This document shows positions 41,104 to 50,182 of a stretch of DNA of 50,583 nucleotides, piece by piece. The stretch is from Verrucomicrobiia bacterium (GTDB lineage: Bacteria > Verrucomicrobiota > Verrucomicrobiia > Verrucomicrobiales > Akkermansiaceae). The stretch covers positions 1 to 50,583 of the forward strand of contig JAUIJB010000020.1 in NCBI GenBank assembly GCA_030430455.1, in the 5' to 3' direction. A model generated the notes under the pieces. It worked only from the letters and a program-made list of their open reading frames with translations, had not been told where the DNA came from and ran no database searches. The position numbers and the translations under genes are program-made. Every line of letters begins with the position of its first letter. The first letter of the stretch is position 1.

Positions 41104-42170
41104 ATGAGCTCGCGAAGGTCCTACGCCGCGCTGACGATCGGTTTCGCCGTCGTCTGGGTGATCCTATTGGTCGTGGCCATCGTCGGTTCGCGGCGGAGCC
41201 TCGAGCTGCGGCTCTCCGCCGGCCAGCCCGGCGGCGTCTACCAGCCGGTCGCCGAGGCCGTCCGCGACCTGGTGGCGAGCGAGGACGCCGACCTGGTGAT
41301 CGAGGTGCTGGCGAGCGACGGCAGCGCGGAGAATGCCCGGCGCCTGCAGGACGGCGGCGCGGAGCTCGCGCTGCTGCAGAACGACACCCCGGGCAACGAG
41401 ATGCTGCGATCGCTGGTGCCGCTGCAGGCGGGCGCGCTTCATTTCCTGGTGCGGCGCGAGTCCGGCATCCGCAACATCGCCGACCTGGTGGGACACCGCG
41501 TCGGGGTGGGCCTGCCGACCAGCGGCAGCCACCGGCTGGTCGATGAACCGCTCAAGCACTTCGAGCTCGACCCCGCAGCGATCGAGCTGCGGCCGCTGAC
41601 CATCGAGGAGGCCTGCCGCCAGCTCGATGCGGGCGAGTTCGACGCGCTGCTGATGATGATCGGGATGAAGACCGAGGCGGTCGAGCGGCTGACCGCCGAC
41701 GGCGAGGTGGGATTCGTGCCGATCGGCAGCCATGCCGGGCCCGGCAGCGTGCTGGAGCCGGGCGGGCTGCAGTTCCCGCTGCACCCCGGCGCGAGCCAGT
41801 AATACAACCGCAACCAGCCGGGGTTCCTGGTGCACTATGCCGAGGTGATCGGCCTGCTGGTGTCGCTGGCGTTTTCCGCCTACGGCCTGATCAAGGCGGG
41901 ACGCCGCTGGTTCCTGCAGCGGCGCAAGGACCGGATCGACGCCTACTACTCGGAGCTCAACCGTCTCCTCGACCACCTGCTCGAGCCGCGCAGCGAGGAG
42001 GAGATCCGCGAGGTGGAAGTGCAGCTCCAGCGGATCCGCTCGACCGCTCTGCGGCTGCTTTCCAAGGAGCGCCTGCTGCCCGACGAGTCGTTCCGGATCT
42101 TCCAGACCGTGCTCGCCGAGGCGGGTGCCCAGGCACGCGCCATCAGCTCGGCATCAAGCCGCCGGCCTGA
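41104..42170 (+). pseudogene. Membrane-anchored TAXI-family solute-binding protein, interrupted
   Basis: The first 232 codons give an N-terminal membrane helix (about 10-29) and the N-lobe of a TAXI receptor: RLSAGQPGGVYQPVAEAVRD, ALLQNDTPGN, VGVGLPTSGSHRLVDE. A TAA at 41800 stops the frame after LQFPLHPGASQ. The same frame continues at once with YNRNQPGFLVHYAEVIG, a membrane helix and a basic cytoplasmic tail, as in full-length membrane-bound relatives. The C-lobe also seems short, so an internal deletion is likely too. The original 3' end is unclear; 42170 is where homologous-looking sequence stops. Alternatively two short proteins are made. Confidence 0.65.
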
Positions 42171-42202
42171 GCGGCACCCGCCGCCGGTTGGGAAAGGGGG
42201 GC

Positions 42203-42236
42203 AAAGAAGAAGGCCACCGGACGAGCCGGTGACCTT
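42203..42236 (-). terminator. Intrinsic terminator of the secreted repeat-protein gene
   Basis: AAGGCCACCGG (42210-42220) and CCGGTGACCTT (42226-42236) pair over 11 positions with one mismatch around ACGAG. On the minus strand the stem is followed by TTCTTCTTT. It lies 29 bases after the stop codon of the repeat protein. Confidence 0.8.
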
Positions 42237-42265
42237 GCTTGAAGTCGAATGTTGGCAGGGTCGAA

Positions 42266-42637
42266 TCAGGCAACCAGGAGGGTGTCTTCGTCCTTGTCGC
42301 AGTCACCGTCTTCGCACTTGCCGGCGAGGAGCGTGTCTTCGTCCTCATCGGAGTCGCCGTCCTTGCACTTGCCGGCGAGGAGGGTGTCTTCGTCCTCATC
42401 GGAGTCGCCGTCCTTGCACTTGCCGGCGAGGAGGGTGTCCTCGTCCTTGTCGCAGTCACCGTCTTCGCACTTGCCGGCGAGGAGGGTGTCTTCCTCTTCA
42501 TCCTTTTCCTTGTCCTTGCACTTGCCGCAATCGGCAACCACGGAGGCGGTCGCGGTGGAGGGGGTCGCGTTCGGGGCGGCGAGGGCGAGCGGCATGCACA
42601 GGCCGAGCGCCGCGAGGGTCTGAATCAGCATTTTCAT
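42266..42637 (-). CDS. Small secreted acidic, cysteine-containing 17-residue repeat protein
   Basis: 123 residues, no known family. A signal peptide (residues 1-20, LIQTLAALGLCMPLALA) leads to a short linker and a CGKCKDKEKDEEED start. Four exact 17-residue repeats follow: units 1 and 4 are TLLAGKCEDGDCDKDED, units 2 and 3 are TLLAGKCKDGDSDEDED, giving an A-B-B-A order. Each has a DGDxDxDED run like calcium-binding loops and one or two cysteines; the mature protein has eight. Metal or calcium binding outside the cytoplasm is inference. AAGGAAAT precedes the ATG at 42637, and a good terminator follows, so it is a real gene. Confidence 0.82.
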   Translation of the reverse strand: MKMLIQTLAALGLCMPLALAAPNATPSTATASVVADCGKCKDKEKDEEEDTLLAGKCEDGDCDKDEDTLLAGKCKDGDSDEDEDTLLAGKCKDGDSDEDEDTLLAGKCEDGDCDKDEDTLLVA

Positions 42638-42879
42638 AGATTTCCTTGTTGGTTGGTTTGGTGGTCGATTCGAATGGTTGGTTGATGTCACCCGCCCGCT
42701 CGAATCCGCGGACGCGTCGTTCACTGAGAACCCCCAAGGAATGGAATTGTTCCCAAAAATGTCAAAGAATTCGGGAAAATCGGCCCGGAGAGCAAGATGT
42801 GCGGAATCGAGCCGCTCTCACTGGCAGCATTCCGGCCCCCGATTCCGCCCCGACCTCGTTTTGAATTTGCCGGCCGGGC
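42638..42879. other. Upstream region of the repeat-protein gene
   Basis: 242 bases with no credible gene. The part next to the start codon (minus-strand ACCAACCAACAAGGAAATCT) is the leader. The stretch 42735-42790 is AT-richer (TGTTCCCAAAAATGTCAAAG) and may hold the promoter. Confidence 0.4.
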
Positions 42880-43002
42880 TCACGGGCTCCGCTCGATGGC
42901 GGCGCGTGGCGACTGCATTTTGGCCTCGAGTCCGCCCTTCAGGAGCGCCGTCACCAGCGAGACCAGCGCGAGAACCGCAAGGAGGGTAACCAGCTTGTTC
43001 AT
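42880..43002 (-). CDS. Possible small membrane protein (40 aa)
   Basis: 40 residues: MNKLVTLLAVLALVSLVTAL, then a short charged tail GGLEAKMQSPRAAIERSP. The single hydrophobic helix with a Lys near the N-terminus is what small inner-membrane proteins look like. It is downstream of ptsI on the same strand, with about 275 bases and a G-rich repeat between. No Shine-Dalgarno is evident. It may be chance. Confidence 0.35.
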   Translation of the reverse strand: MNKLVTLLAVLALVSLVTALLKGGLEAKMQSPRAAIERSP

Positions 43003-43277
43003 TCGGGGGAACGGATGACGCCCGGTCGGGGGGACGGGGACGGAGGGAGGGGGCAGAGCCGGGTAGGGGGCCGAGCCGGTTGGGTGGGTCCGGTTGGGTG
43101 GGTCCGGTTGGGTGGGTCCGGTTGGAGTCGGATGGGGGCCCGGCTGGGGGGAGGAAATTGCGAAAGAGAAGGCATGACAAATGCCCGGGCACGAGGCAAG
43201 GACCGGCTTCGCCAAAAATGTCGCGAGCCCCTGAATTTCCCCTGCCTTGAACGAAGTGGCTCGGCCGGGCAGCCGGT
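43003..43277. repeat. Non-coding G-rich gap with a 14-bp tandem repeat
   Basis: GGTTGGGTGGGTCC occurs three times without a break (43078-43119) and a partial GGTTGGA follows (to 43126). The unit is 14 bases, twice the 7-base period of the other arrays. With GGG runs at regular spacing the plus strand could form G-quadruplexes. The rest of the gap downstream of ptsI shows no gene or clear terminator. Confidence 0.7.
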
Positions 43278-45047
43278 TCAGTCGATCAGCTCGGGGTAGT
43301 GCGTGCGGGCCATCTCGAGGCTGAGGTCGAGGATCTCGCGCGACAGGGCGCACTGCGAGGCCTCGTTGGCAAGCTGGCTGCACTCGCTCAGGGCGAGCGA
43401 GCGGATGGCGCGGCGGACGCGGGGGACCTGGTGGGGGCCGACCGACAACTCCTGCACGCCCAGCCCGAGCAGCAGCGGGGTGAGCCGGACGTCGCCGGCG
43501 ATTTCCCCGCAGACGCCGGTCCAGATGCCGTGGGCGTCGCCGGCCTCGACGGTCTGCCGGATCAGCCGGACGATCGCCGGGTGGGTCGGGCGGTAGAGGT
43601 TGGCGACATGGAGATTCACGCGGTCGACCGCGACGGTGTACTGGACCAAGTCGTTGGTGCCGATCGAGAAGAAGTCGACCTCCGGGGCGATCAGGTCGGC
43701 GATCACGGCGGCGCTGGGGACCTCGATCATGACCCCCATCTCGATCTCCTCGTCGAAGGCGATGTCCTTGGCGGCGAGCTCGTCCATGCAGGCCTTGAGC
43801 TGGTCCTTGGCGCGGCGGATCTCGCCGATCCCGGAGACCAGCGGGAACATCACCGCCACCTTGCCGTGGGCGCTGGCGCGCAGGATGGCGCGGAGCTGCT
43901 CGCGGAACATCGCCGGCCGGTCGATGGAGACGCGGATGCCGCGCCAGCCGAGGAAGGGATTGGGCTCGGGCTCGGTGAGCGGCTCGACCGGCAGCTTGTC
44001 GCCGCCGGCATCGAGGGTGCGGATGATCAGCGGCTGCGGGTTCAGCTTGGCGGCCATCCGCGTGTAGATCTCGGTCTGCTGGGCCTCGCCGGGCATCTGC
44101 TCGCCGTCGAGCAGCAGGAACTCGGTGCGATAGAGCCCGACGCCCTTGGCGCCGCTCTGGAACACCAGCGGGAGCTCGTCGACCAGCTCGATGTTGGCGG
44201 ACAGGACGATGCCGCGGCCGTCGGTGGTGACCACCTCGGCGTCGCGCATGGTCTCGAGCTCGTCGCGGACCCGCTCCTTCTCGCCCTGCAGCCGGCGGTA
44301 GTGCTCGAGGGTCTCGGCGCTCGGGTTGAGGATGAGCTTGCCGCTGTAGCCGTCGATGATCGAGGGCGTGAGGGCGCGGACCTGGAGGATGGCGCCCTCG
44401 ATGCCGACCACCGCGGGGATGCCGAGTGAGCGGGCCAGGATGGCGGTGTGGGAGTTGGCGCTGCCGAGCTCGGTGGCGAAGCCGAGCAGGTGGCGGCGGT
44501 TCATCGCCGCCGTGTCGGAGGGGCTCAGGTCGTAGGCGACCAGGATGTGCGTCTCATCGGGCTCGGCGGCGCGGCTCTCTTCCGGCTCAAAGTTGCGCAG
44601 CACGCGCTGGCAGACGTCCTCGATATCGACGGTGCGCTCGCGGAGGTAGGGGTCGGGGACCCGCCGCATGGCCTCGAGGTAGTTCTGGGCCACCGCGTAG
44701 AGGGCGAACTCAGCGTTCTGGCCGCGCGATTCGATGGCTTCCTCGACCTTGTCGACGATGGCCTTGTCCTCGAGCATCATCAGGTGGGCCTCGAAGATGC
44801 CGCTGTCCTTCTCGCCGGCGATCGCGGCGATGCGGTCGCGCAGCTCGACCAGTTGCTCCCGGGTCTTGGCGAGGGCGGCGGCGAAGCGGGCCTTTTCCTC
44901 GGCGACCCCGTCGCGACCGATCGCGTAGACCTCGGGTGCGGAGAATCCGCGGCCGTGGACATGCACGGGAGCGATGCCGATCCCTGCCGAGACCGGAGTA
45001 CCCTGCAGGACAATCTCCTCGTCCGCTTTTGACGGGATTTCACTCAT
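43278..45047 (-). CDS. ptsI: Phosphoenolpyruvate-protein phosphotransferase (Enzyme I)
   Basis: 589 residues. It passes phosphate from PEP to HPr. The N-terminal domain has the active histidine in GSANSHTAILARSLGIPA. The C-terminal TIM barrel has GVGLYRTEFLLL, RTLDAGGDK, NPFLGWRGIRVS and SIGTNDLVQYTVAVDR; the catalytic cysteine lies in GVCGEIAGD. Start MSEIPSKADEE at 45047 is used. It is the third gene after hprK and ptsH. No sugar-specific EII component is encoded nearby. Confidence 0.97.
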   Translation of the reverse strand: MSEIPSKADEEIVLQGTPVSAGIGIAPVHVHGRGFSAPEVYAIGRDGVAEEKARFAAALAKTREQLVELRDRIAAIAGEKDSGIFEAHLMMLEDKAIVDKVEEAIESRGQNAEFALYAVAQNYLEAMRRVPDPYLRERTVDIEDVCQRVLRNFEPEESRAAEPDETHILVAYDLSPSDTAAMNRRHLLGFATELGSANSHTAILARSLGIPAVVGIEGAILQVRALTPSIIDGYSGKLILNPSAETLEHYRRLQGEKERVRDELETMRDAEVVTTDGRGIVLSANIELVDELPLVFQSGAKGVGLYRTEFLLLDGEQMPGEAQQTEIYTRMAAKLNPQPLIIRTLDAGGDKLPVEPLTEPEPNPFLGWRGIRVSIDRPAMFREQLRAILRASAHGKVAVMFPLVSGIGEIRRAKDQLKACMDELAAKDIAFDEEIEMGVMIEVPSAAVIADLIAPEVDFFSIGTNDLVQYTVAVDRVNLHVANLYRPTHPAIVRLIRQTVEAGDAHGIWTGVCGEIAGDVRLTPLLLGLGVQELSVGPHQVPRVRRAIRSLALSECSQLANEASQCALSREILDLSLEMARTHYPELID

Positions 45048-45120
45048 GCCCACTGGGATGCTGGGCGAGGCAGCCAGTCGGCAAAAGAAGAAAAACGGGC
45101 CGAGGTGAAGCGGATCGGGC

Positions 45121-45387
45121 TCAATCCTCCTCGAATTTCCGCTCGACCAGGTCGCTGATGGCCTCGAGCGCGGCGGTCTCATCCTCGCCCTCGGCGACGA
45201 CCGTGATGACCGATCCGTTGCCGGCGGCGAGCATCATCAGCCCCATGATGCTCTTTCCATCGACTTCCTCGCCGTCCTTCTCGACCCGGATCTCGCAGGA
45301 AAAGCGACTGGCCGTCTTGACGAACTGGGCCGCGGGCCGGGCGTGGATGCCGAGCTTGTTCTGGATGGTGAGTTCGCGTTGAGCCAT
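45121..45387 (-). CDS. ptsH: Phosphocarrier protein HPr
   Basis: 88 residues. The EI-phosphorylated histidine is in NKLGIHARPAAQFVK and the HprK-phosphorylated serine in DGKSIMGLMMLAAGNG. Both sites are intact, so it can serve in phosphotransfer and in regulatory Ser-phosphorylation. It lies between hprK (129 bases) and ptsI (73 bases). Confidence 0.97.
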   Translation of the reverse strand: MAQRELTIQNKLGIHARPAAQFVKTASRFSCEIRVEKDGEEVDGKSIMGLMMLAAGNGSVITVVAEGEDETAALEAISDLVERKFEED

Positions 45388-45516
45388 GAGGGTCGTGAGC
45401 GGCCGGCGCGGCCGGGCGGCGCGAGTCTAGGGAGAGGGAAGCGAGCTGGCCAAGGGATTTTTCCGTTCCCCGGCAAGGCCTGCCGGCCGTGGGGAGGGAG
45501 CGGCCGGCGGGGGAGG

Positions 45517-46473
45517 TCACAGCGACTCCTGGCGCATGTGCTCGAGGAGGCGCTCGTTGAACTCGTCGGCCATGTTGTAGCCGAGGCGGCGGAGCTGCTG
45601 GTCGAGGGCGGCGATGGCGACCATTCGGGCGGTGTCGCGGCCCGGGGCGACCGGGACCTCGATCAGCGGGACCTTCTGGCCGAGGACCTCGAAGGACTTC
45701 GGCTTCAAGCCGACCCGGTCGACCTCGTTGAGGTCGGCGTGGCTGAGCAGGGTGACGACCAGGTCGAGGCGCTTCTCCGGGCGGATCGAGGTGAGGCCGA
45801 AGAGATTGGCGACGTTGACGATGCCGATCCCGCGGATCTCCATGTAGCCGCGGGACAGGGCGGGGGCGGCGGCGAGCAGCTCGCCGTTGGCCCACTTTAC
45901 CCGCACCATGTCGTCGGCGACGAGGGCGCCGCCGCGCTCGAGCAGGCCGATCGCGGTCTCGCTCTTGCCGCTGCCGCTCTTGCCCATGATCAGCACGCCG
46001 ATGCCGCGCATGTCGACCATGCAGCCGTGGAGCGTGGTCGTCGGGGCGAACTCGGCCTCGAGGCGGAGCGTCGCGGCGTTGAGGAACTTCATCGTCACCA
46101 GCTTGGTCGAGAACACCGGGATCTCGTGCTCGGCGGCGATCGGCAAGAGGTCTTCGGGCAGGTCGCTGCCGCGCGAGACCACGATCGCCGGGATGTCGCG
46201 CTCGCACATCCGGCCGAAGCGCTCGCCGCGCATCTTGGGCGAGAGCCTCCTCAGGTAGGACATCTCGGAGTTGCCGAGGACCTGGATGCGCTTCTTGGCG
46301 AAGTAGCTGAAGAAGCCGGACAGCGCGAGGCCCGGGCGGTTCGGCGCGGGTTCGCCGATCTGGCGGTCGAAGCCGTGCCGCTTGCTGGTGAGGGTCATCG
46401 ACAGGTCCTCGCCGTGGCGCTCGAAGAACTCGCCGATCGGCAGCGAGGTCGTGGTCTTCACCTTCTGGCTCAT
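45517..46473 (-). CDS. hprK: HPr kinase/phosphorylase
   Basis: 318 residues. It phosphorylates and dephosphorylates the regulatory serine of HPr. The N-terminal domain (to about 130) is followed by the kinase core with HGCMVDMRGIGVLIMGKSGS (Walker A GKSGSGKS), VADDMVRVK, and the signature EIRGIGIVNVANLFG. The catalytic His and the C-terminal AADQ-like helix region are present (MVAIAALDQQLRRLGY). MSQKVKTTTSLP at 46473 is used as the start; upstream in-frame residues are Pro-rich intergenic sequence. The neighbouring genes encode its substrate HPr and EI. Confidence 0.96.
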   Translation of the reverse strand: MSQKVKTTTSLPIGEFFERHGEDLSMTLTSKRHGFDRQIGEPAPNRPGLALSGFFSYFAKKRIQVLGNSEMSYLRRLSPKMRGERFGRMCERDIPAIVVSRGSDLPEDLLPIAAEHEIPVFSTKLVTMKFLNAATLRLEAEFAPTTTLHGCMVDMRGIGVLIMGKSGSGKSETAIGLLERGGALVADDMVRVKWANGELLAAAPALSRGYMEIRGIGIVNVANLFGLTSIRPEKRLDLVVTLLSHADLNEVDRVGLKPKSFEVLGQKVPLIEVPVAPGRDTARMVAIAALDQQLRRLGYNMADEFNERLLEHMRQESL

Positions 46474-46594
46474 CGGCGGCGAGTCTACGGCGGCGGGCCG
46501 GGCTGGCGATGGAAAAGGACGGTGGCCGGGCGCCTGCGGAGGGGAATGGATCGGTGGTGGTTGACAGGCCTGCCCGGCTCGGCAAGGCAGGGGC

Positions 46595-46906
46595 ATGTCG
46601 AAGCCGTCATGGAGTCATCCGGTGGGCCGGGTCCGCCTGGCCGCCCTCGCCGACGGGGTGTCCTACCTGGTCCTGCTGGGCATCGCGATGCCGCTGAAAT
46701 ACCTCGCCGACCGTCCCGAGGCGGTCCGGCTGGTCGGCTCGATCCACGGCGCCCTGGTCATCCTGCTGCTGCTCTTCCTGTTCCTCGCGCTGATCGAGCG
46801 GGCGCTCGGCTGGCGCCAGGCGGCGATCGTCTTCCTCGCCTCGCTGGTTCCCTTCGGCCCCTTCGTCATCGACCGCCGCCTGGCCCTGCGCGAGGAGCGC
46901 GGTTGA
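46595..46906 (+). CDS. DUF3817 small membrane protein
   Basis: 103 residues with three hydrophobic helices. LAALADGVSYLVLLGIAMPL and KYLADRPEAVRLVGSIHGAL match the DUF3817 pattern (short integral membrane proteins with a conserved GxxHG-like loop). Function is unknown. It is divergent to hprK, with 121 bases between. Confidence 0.85.
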   Translation: MSKPSWSHPVGRVRLAALADGVSYLVLLGIAMPLKYLADRPEAVRLVGSIHGALVILLLLFLFLALIERALGWRQAAIVFLASLVPFGPFVIDRRLALREERG

Positions 46907-46939
46907 CAGAGCGGGCCGGCCGGGGAAGCCTGCCGGCAC

Positions 46940-48259
<1,320 letters not shown>

Positions 48260-48263
48260 TCCG

Positions 48264-49094
48264 ATGAACGCGCGGCGGCGTGCCCCCTGGAGTCGCCTGG
48301 CGCTCCGGTCGCCCGCCGCGCTTCTGTTCCTGCTGCTCGGGTCCTGCGCGCTGCATTTTCCGCGCGAGGTGCGCGAGCACCGGCGGGTCGAGGTCGCCCA
48401 CCACAACGACCCGTCCGGGGCCCCGGAGGTTGCCCCCGTGGCGGCCCCCGACACGGCCGACACGGCCGCGGTGCCGGTCTGGTTGTTCGTCGAGAAGCTC
48501 CACACCGGGCTGGTCTTCGACCTCGCCTGGCTCGAGCGCCACGGCTACCGCAAGCCCGAGGGGATCGGCGAGCACCGCTACGCCGCCTTCAGCTGGGGCG
48601 ACGAGACGGCCTACGTGCAGGAGCGCTGGCTCGGACCGGGCCAGGTCGCCCGCGCGCTGTTCTGGCCGTCGGACTCGGTGATGGAGATCATCCCCTTCGA
48701 CTGGAACGTGCCGGAGGTCTGCATCCACCAGCGGATCTACCTCACCCACGTCCCGGAGTCGGCGGGCGCGGCCTTCGCCGGCGCCCTCAACGCCTTCACC
48801 CGGACGGACTCGGAGGGTGTCCCGCTCACCGCGGGATCCTCGCCGTGGGGCGACGGGCTGCTGATCCGCTCGCCGTATTCGTACTACTTTCCTCGTATCT
48901 GCAACATCTGGACGGTCGACGTCCTCAACGCGGCCGGCTTTGACTTCGACGGCGTGACCGGCCTGTCGGCCGACGGGGTGGTGCGCCAGGCGCTGAAGCC
49001 GCGCAACGGCTTCCAGCAGATCTGGTCGCCCGAGTGGGCCGTGGACTCGCCGAATCTTGATGAGCCGAATCTCGACGAGCCGAACGGGTCCTGA
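48264..49094 (+). CDS. DUF2459 lipoprotein
   Basis: 276 residues. The lipobox LLGSC (about residues 24-28) suggests a lipoprotein. VEKLHTGLVFDLAWLERHGY, YAAFSWGDETAYVQE, RIYLTHVPE and YYFPRICNIWTVDVLNAAGF match the DUF2459 (TIGR02117) pattern. Function is unknown; the conserved His, Asp and Cys positions hint at a hydrolase-like fold. It starts 4 bases after the FKBP gene stop, so the two are co-transcribed. The C-terminus ends in a short NLDEP repeat (two copies, from a 15-base DNA duplication). Confidence 0.85.
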   Translation: MNARRRAPWSRLALRSPAALLFLLLGSCALHFPREVREHRRVEVAHHNDPSGAPEVAPVAAPDTADTAAVPVWLFVEKLHTGLVFDLAWLERHGYRKPEGIGEHRYAAFSWGDETAYVQERWLGPGQVARALFWPSDSVMEIIPFDWNVPEVCIHQRIYLTHVPESAGAAFAGALNAFTRTDSEGVPLTAGSSPWGDGLLIRSPYSYYFPRICNIWTVDVLNAAGFDFDGVTGLSADGVVRQALKPRNGFQQIWSPEWAVDSPNLDEPNLDEPNGS

Positions 49095-49100
49095 CGGGTC

Positions 49101-49129
49101 GCGGCCGGCCGGTGGATGCGACCGGCCGC
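49101..49129. terminator. Probable bidirectional hairpin between convergent genes
   Basis: CGGCCGGT (49106-49113) and ACCGGCCG (49121-49128) form a strong GC-only 8-bp stem with a 7-base loop, extended by alternative GCGGCCGG pairing from 49101. It sits in the 41-base gap between two convergent stop codons. No T-run follows on either strand. Confidence 0.55.
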
Positions 49130-49135
49130 CACGGG

Positions 49136-50146
49136 TCAGCCGATCGGCGGCGGGCCGGCGGGCCGGGCGGTGCCGGTGTTGCCGGTGTTGCCGTCCTTGA
49201 CCTCGTCGAGGACCTTGGCGAGCGCCGCGACGGTGCCGCCGATGTCGCCGAGGTTCTGCGGCAGGATCATCGTGTTGGTCTCCTTGGCGAGGTTGCCGAA
49301 CTCCTTCACGTACTGCTCGGCGATGCGCAGGTTGACCGCCTTCTGGCCGCCGGGCGCCTCGATCGCCTCGGCGATCCGGCGGATCCCGTCGGCGGTCGCG
49401 TTGGCGAGCAGCTCGATCTCGCGGGCCTTGCCCTCGGCCTCGTTGACCTGGCTCAGCTTCTTCGCCTCGGACTGCTTGATGGTTTCCTGCTTCTCGCCCT
49501 CGGCGACGTTGATCTGCGCCTCGCGCTGGCCCTCGGAGAGGGCGATCTGGGCGCGCCGCTCGCGCTCGGCGCGCATCTGCTTCTCGAGCGCGTCCTGGAC
49601 CGACTGCGGCGGCTTGATGTTGGCGATCTCGTAGCGGGTGATCTTGAGGCCCCACGGTTCCGAGGCCTTGTCGAGGGCCTGGATGACCGAGGCGTTGATC
49701 GAGTCGCGCTCCTCGAAGGTGCGGTCGAGCTCGATCTTGCCGATCTCGGATCGCAGCGTGGTCTGGGCCAGCTGCGAGGCGGCGAAGTAGTAGTTCTCGA
49801 TGCCGTAGGACGCGGCCTTCGGGTCGAGGACCTGCATGTAGAGGACGCCGTCGATCTCGATCGCGATGTTGTCCTTGGTGATGCACATCTGCGAGGGCAC
49901 GTCGACCGCGACCTCCTTGAGCGAGTGCTTGTAGGCGACCCGGTCGAGAAAGGGGATGAGGATGTGGAAGCCGGCCTCGAGGGTCTTGTGGTACTTGCCG
50001 AGGCGCTCGACGACGTGGGCCTGGCGCTGGGGCACGACCCGGGCGGTCTTGACCAGGGCGACGATCGCCACGAGCACGAGGACGATCACGACGATCGTGC
50101 CGAAGGGAAACTCGCCGGGTGCGGCGATGTAGAGTTGGGGTGTCAT
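49136..50146 (-). CDS. Paraslipin/SPFH (stomatin, band 7) membrane protein, QmcA-like
   Basis: 336 residues. One N-terminal helix (about 17-36, IVVIVLVLVAIVALVKTARV) anchors the SPFH domain: VVPQRQAHVVERLGKYHKTL, PFLDRVAYKHSLKEVAVDVP, IGKIELDRTFEERDSINASV. A long coiled coil with AEGEKQETIKQSEAKKLSQV follows, then a Gly/Pro/Asn tail. It forms large membrane scaffolds with NfeD-type partners. The NfeD gene lies 36 bases upstream on the same strand, the standard gene pair. Confidence 0.94.
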   Translation of the reverse strand: MTPQLYIAAPGEFPFGTIVVIVLVLVAIVALVKTARVVPQRQAHVVERLGKYHKTLEAGFHILIPFLDRVAYKHSLKEVAVDVPSQMCITKDNIAIEIDGVLYMQVLDPKAASYGIENYYFAASQLAQTTLRSEIGKIELDRTFEERDSINASVIQALDKASEPWGLKITRYEIANIKPPQSVQDALEKQMRAERERRAQIALSEGQREAQINVAEGEKQETIKQSEAKKLSQVNEAEGKAREIELLANATADGIRRIAEAIEAPGGQKAVNLRIAEQYVKEFGNLAKETNTMILPQNLGDIGGTVAALAKVLDEVKDGNTGNTGTARPAGPPPIG

Positions 50147-50182
50147 GGTGTTCTTCGGGGTGGTGGTGAAAAAACGGCGGGA

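Noticed and set aside
41800..41802. Recoding (selenocysteine, pyrrolysine or frameshift) at the TAA in the TAXI gene
   Set aside because: Selenocysteine uses TGA and pyrrolysine TAG, and no structured element is apparent. Gene decay or a sequencing error explains it better.
41830..42639. 269-codon plus frame as a complete gene
   Set aside because: The first 110 codons are the C-terminal part of the interrupted TAXI gene. The rest, Cys/Arg/Pro-rich, is the antisense shadow of the secreted repeat protein, which has its own signal peptide and terminator.
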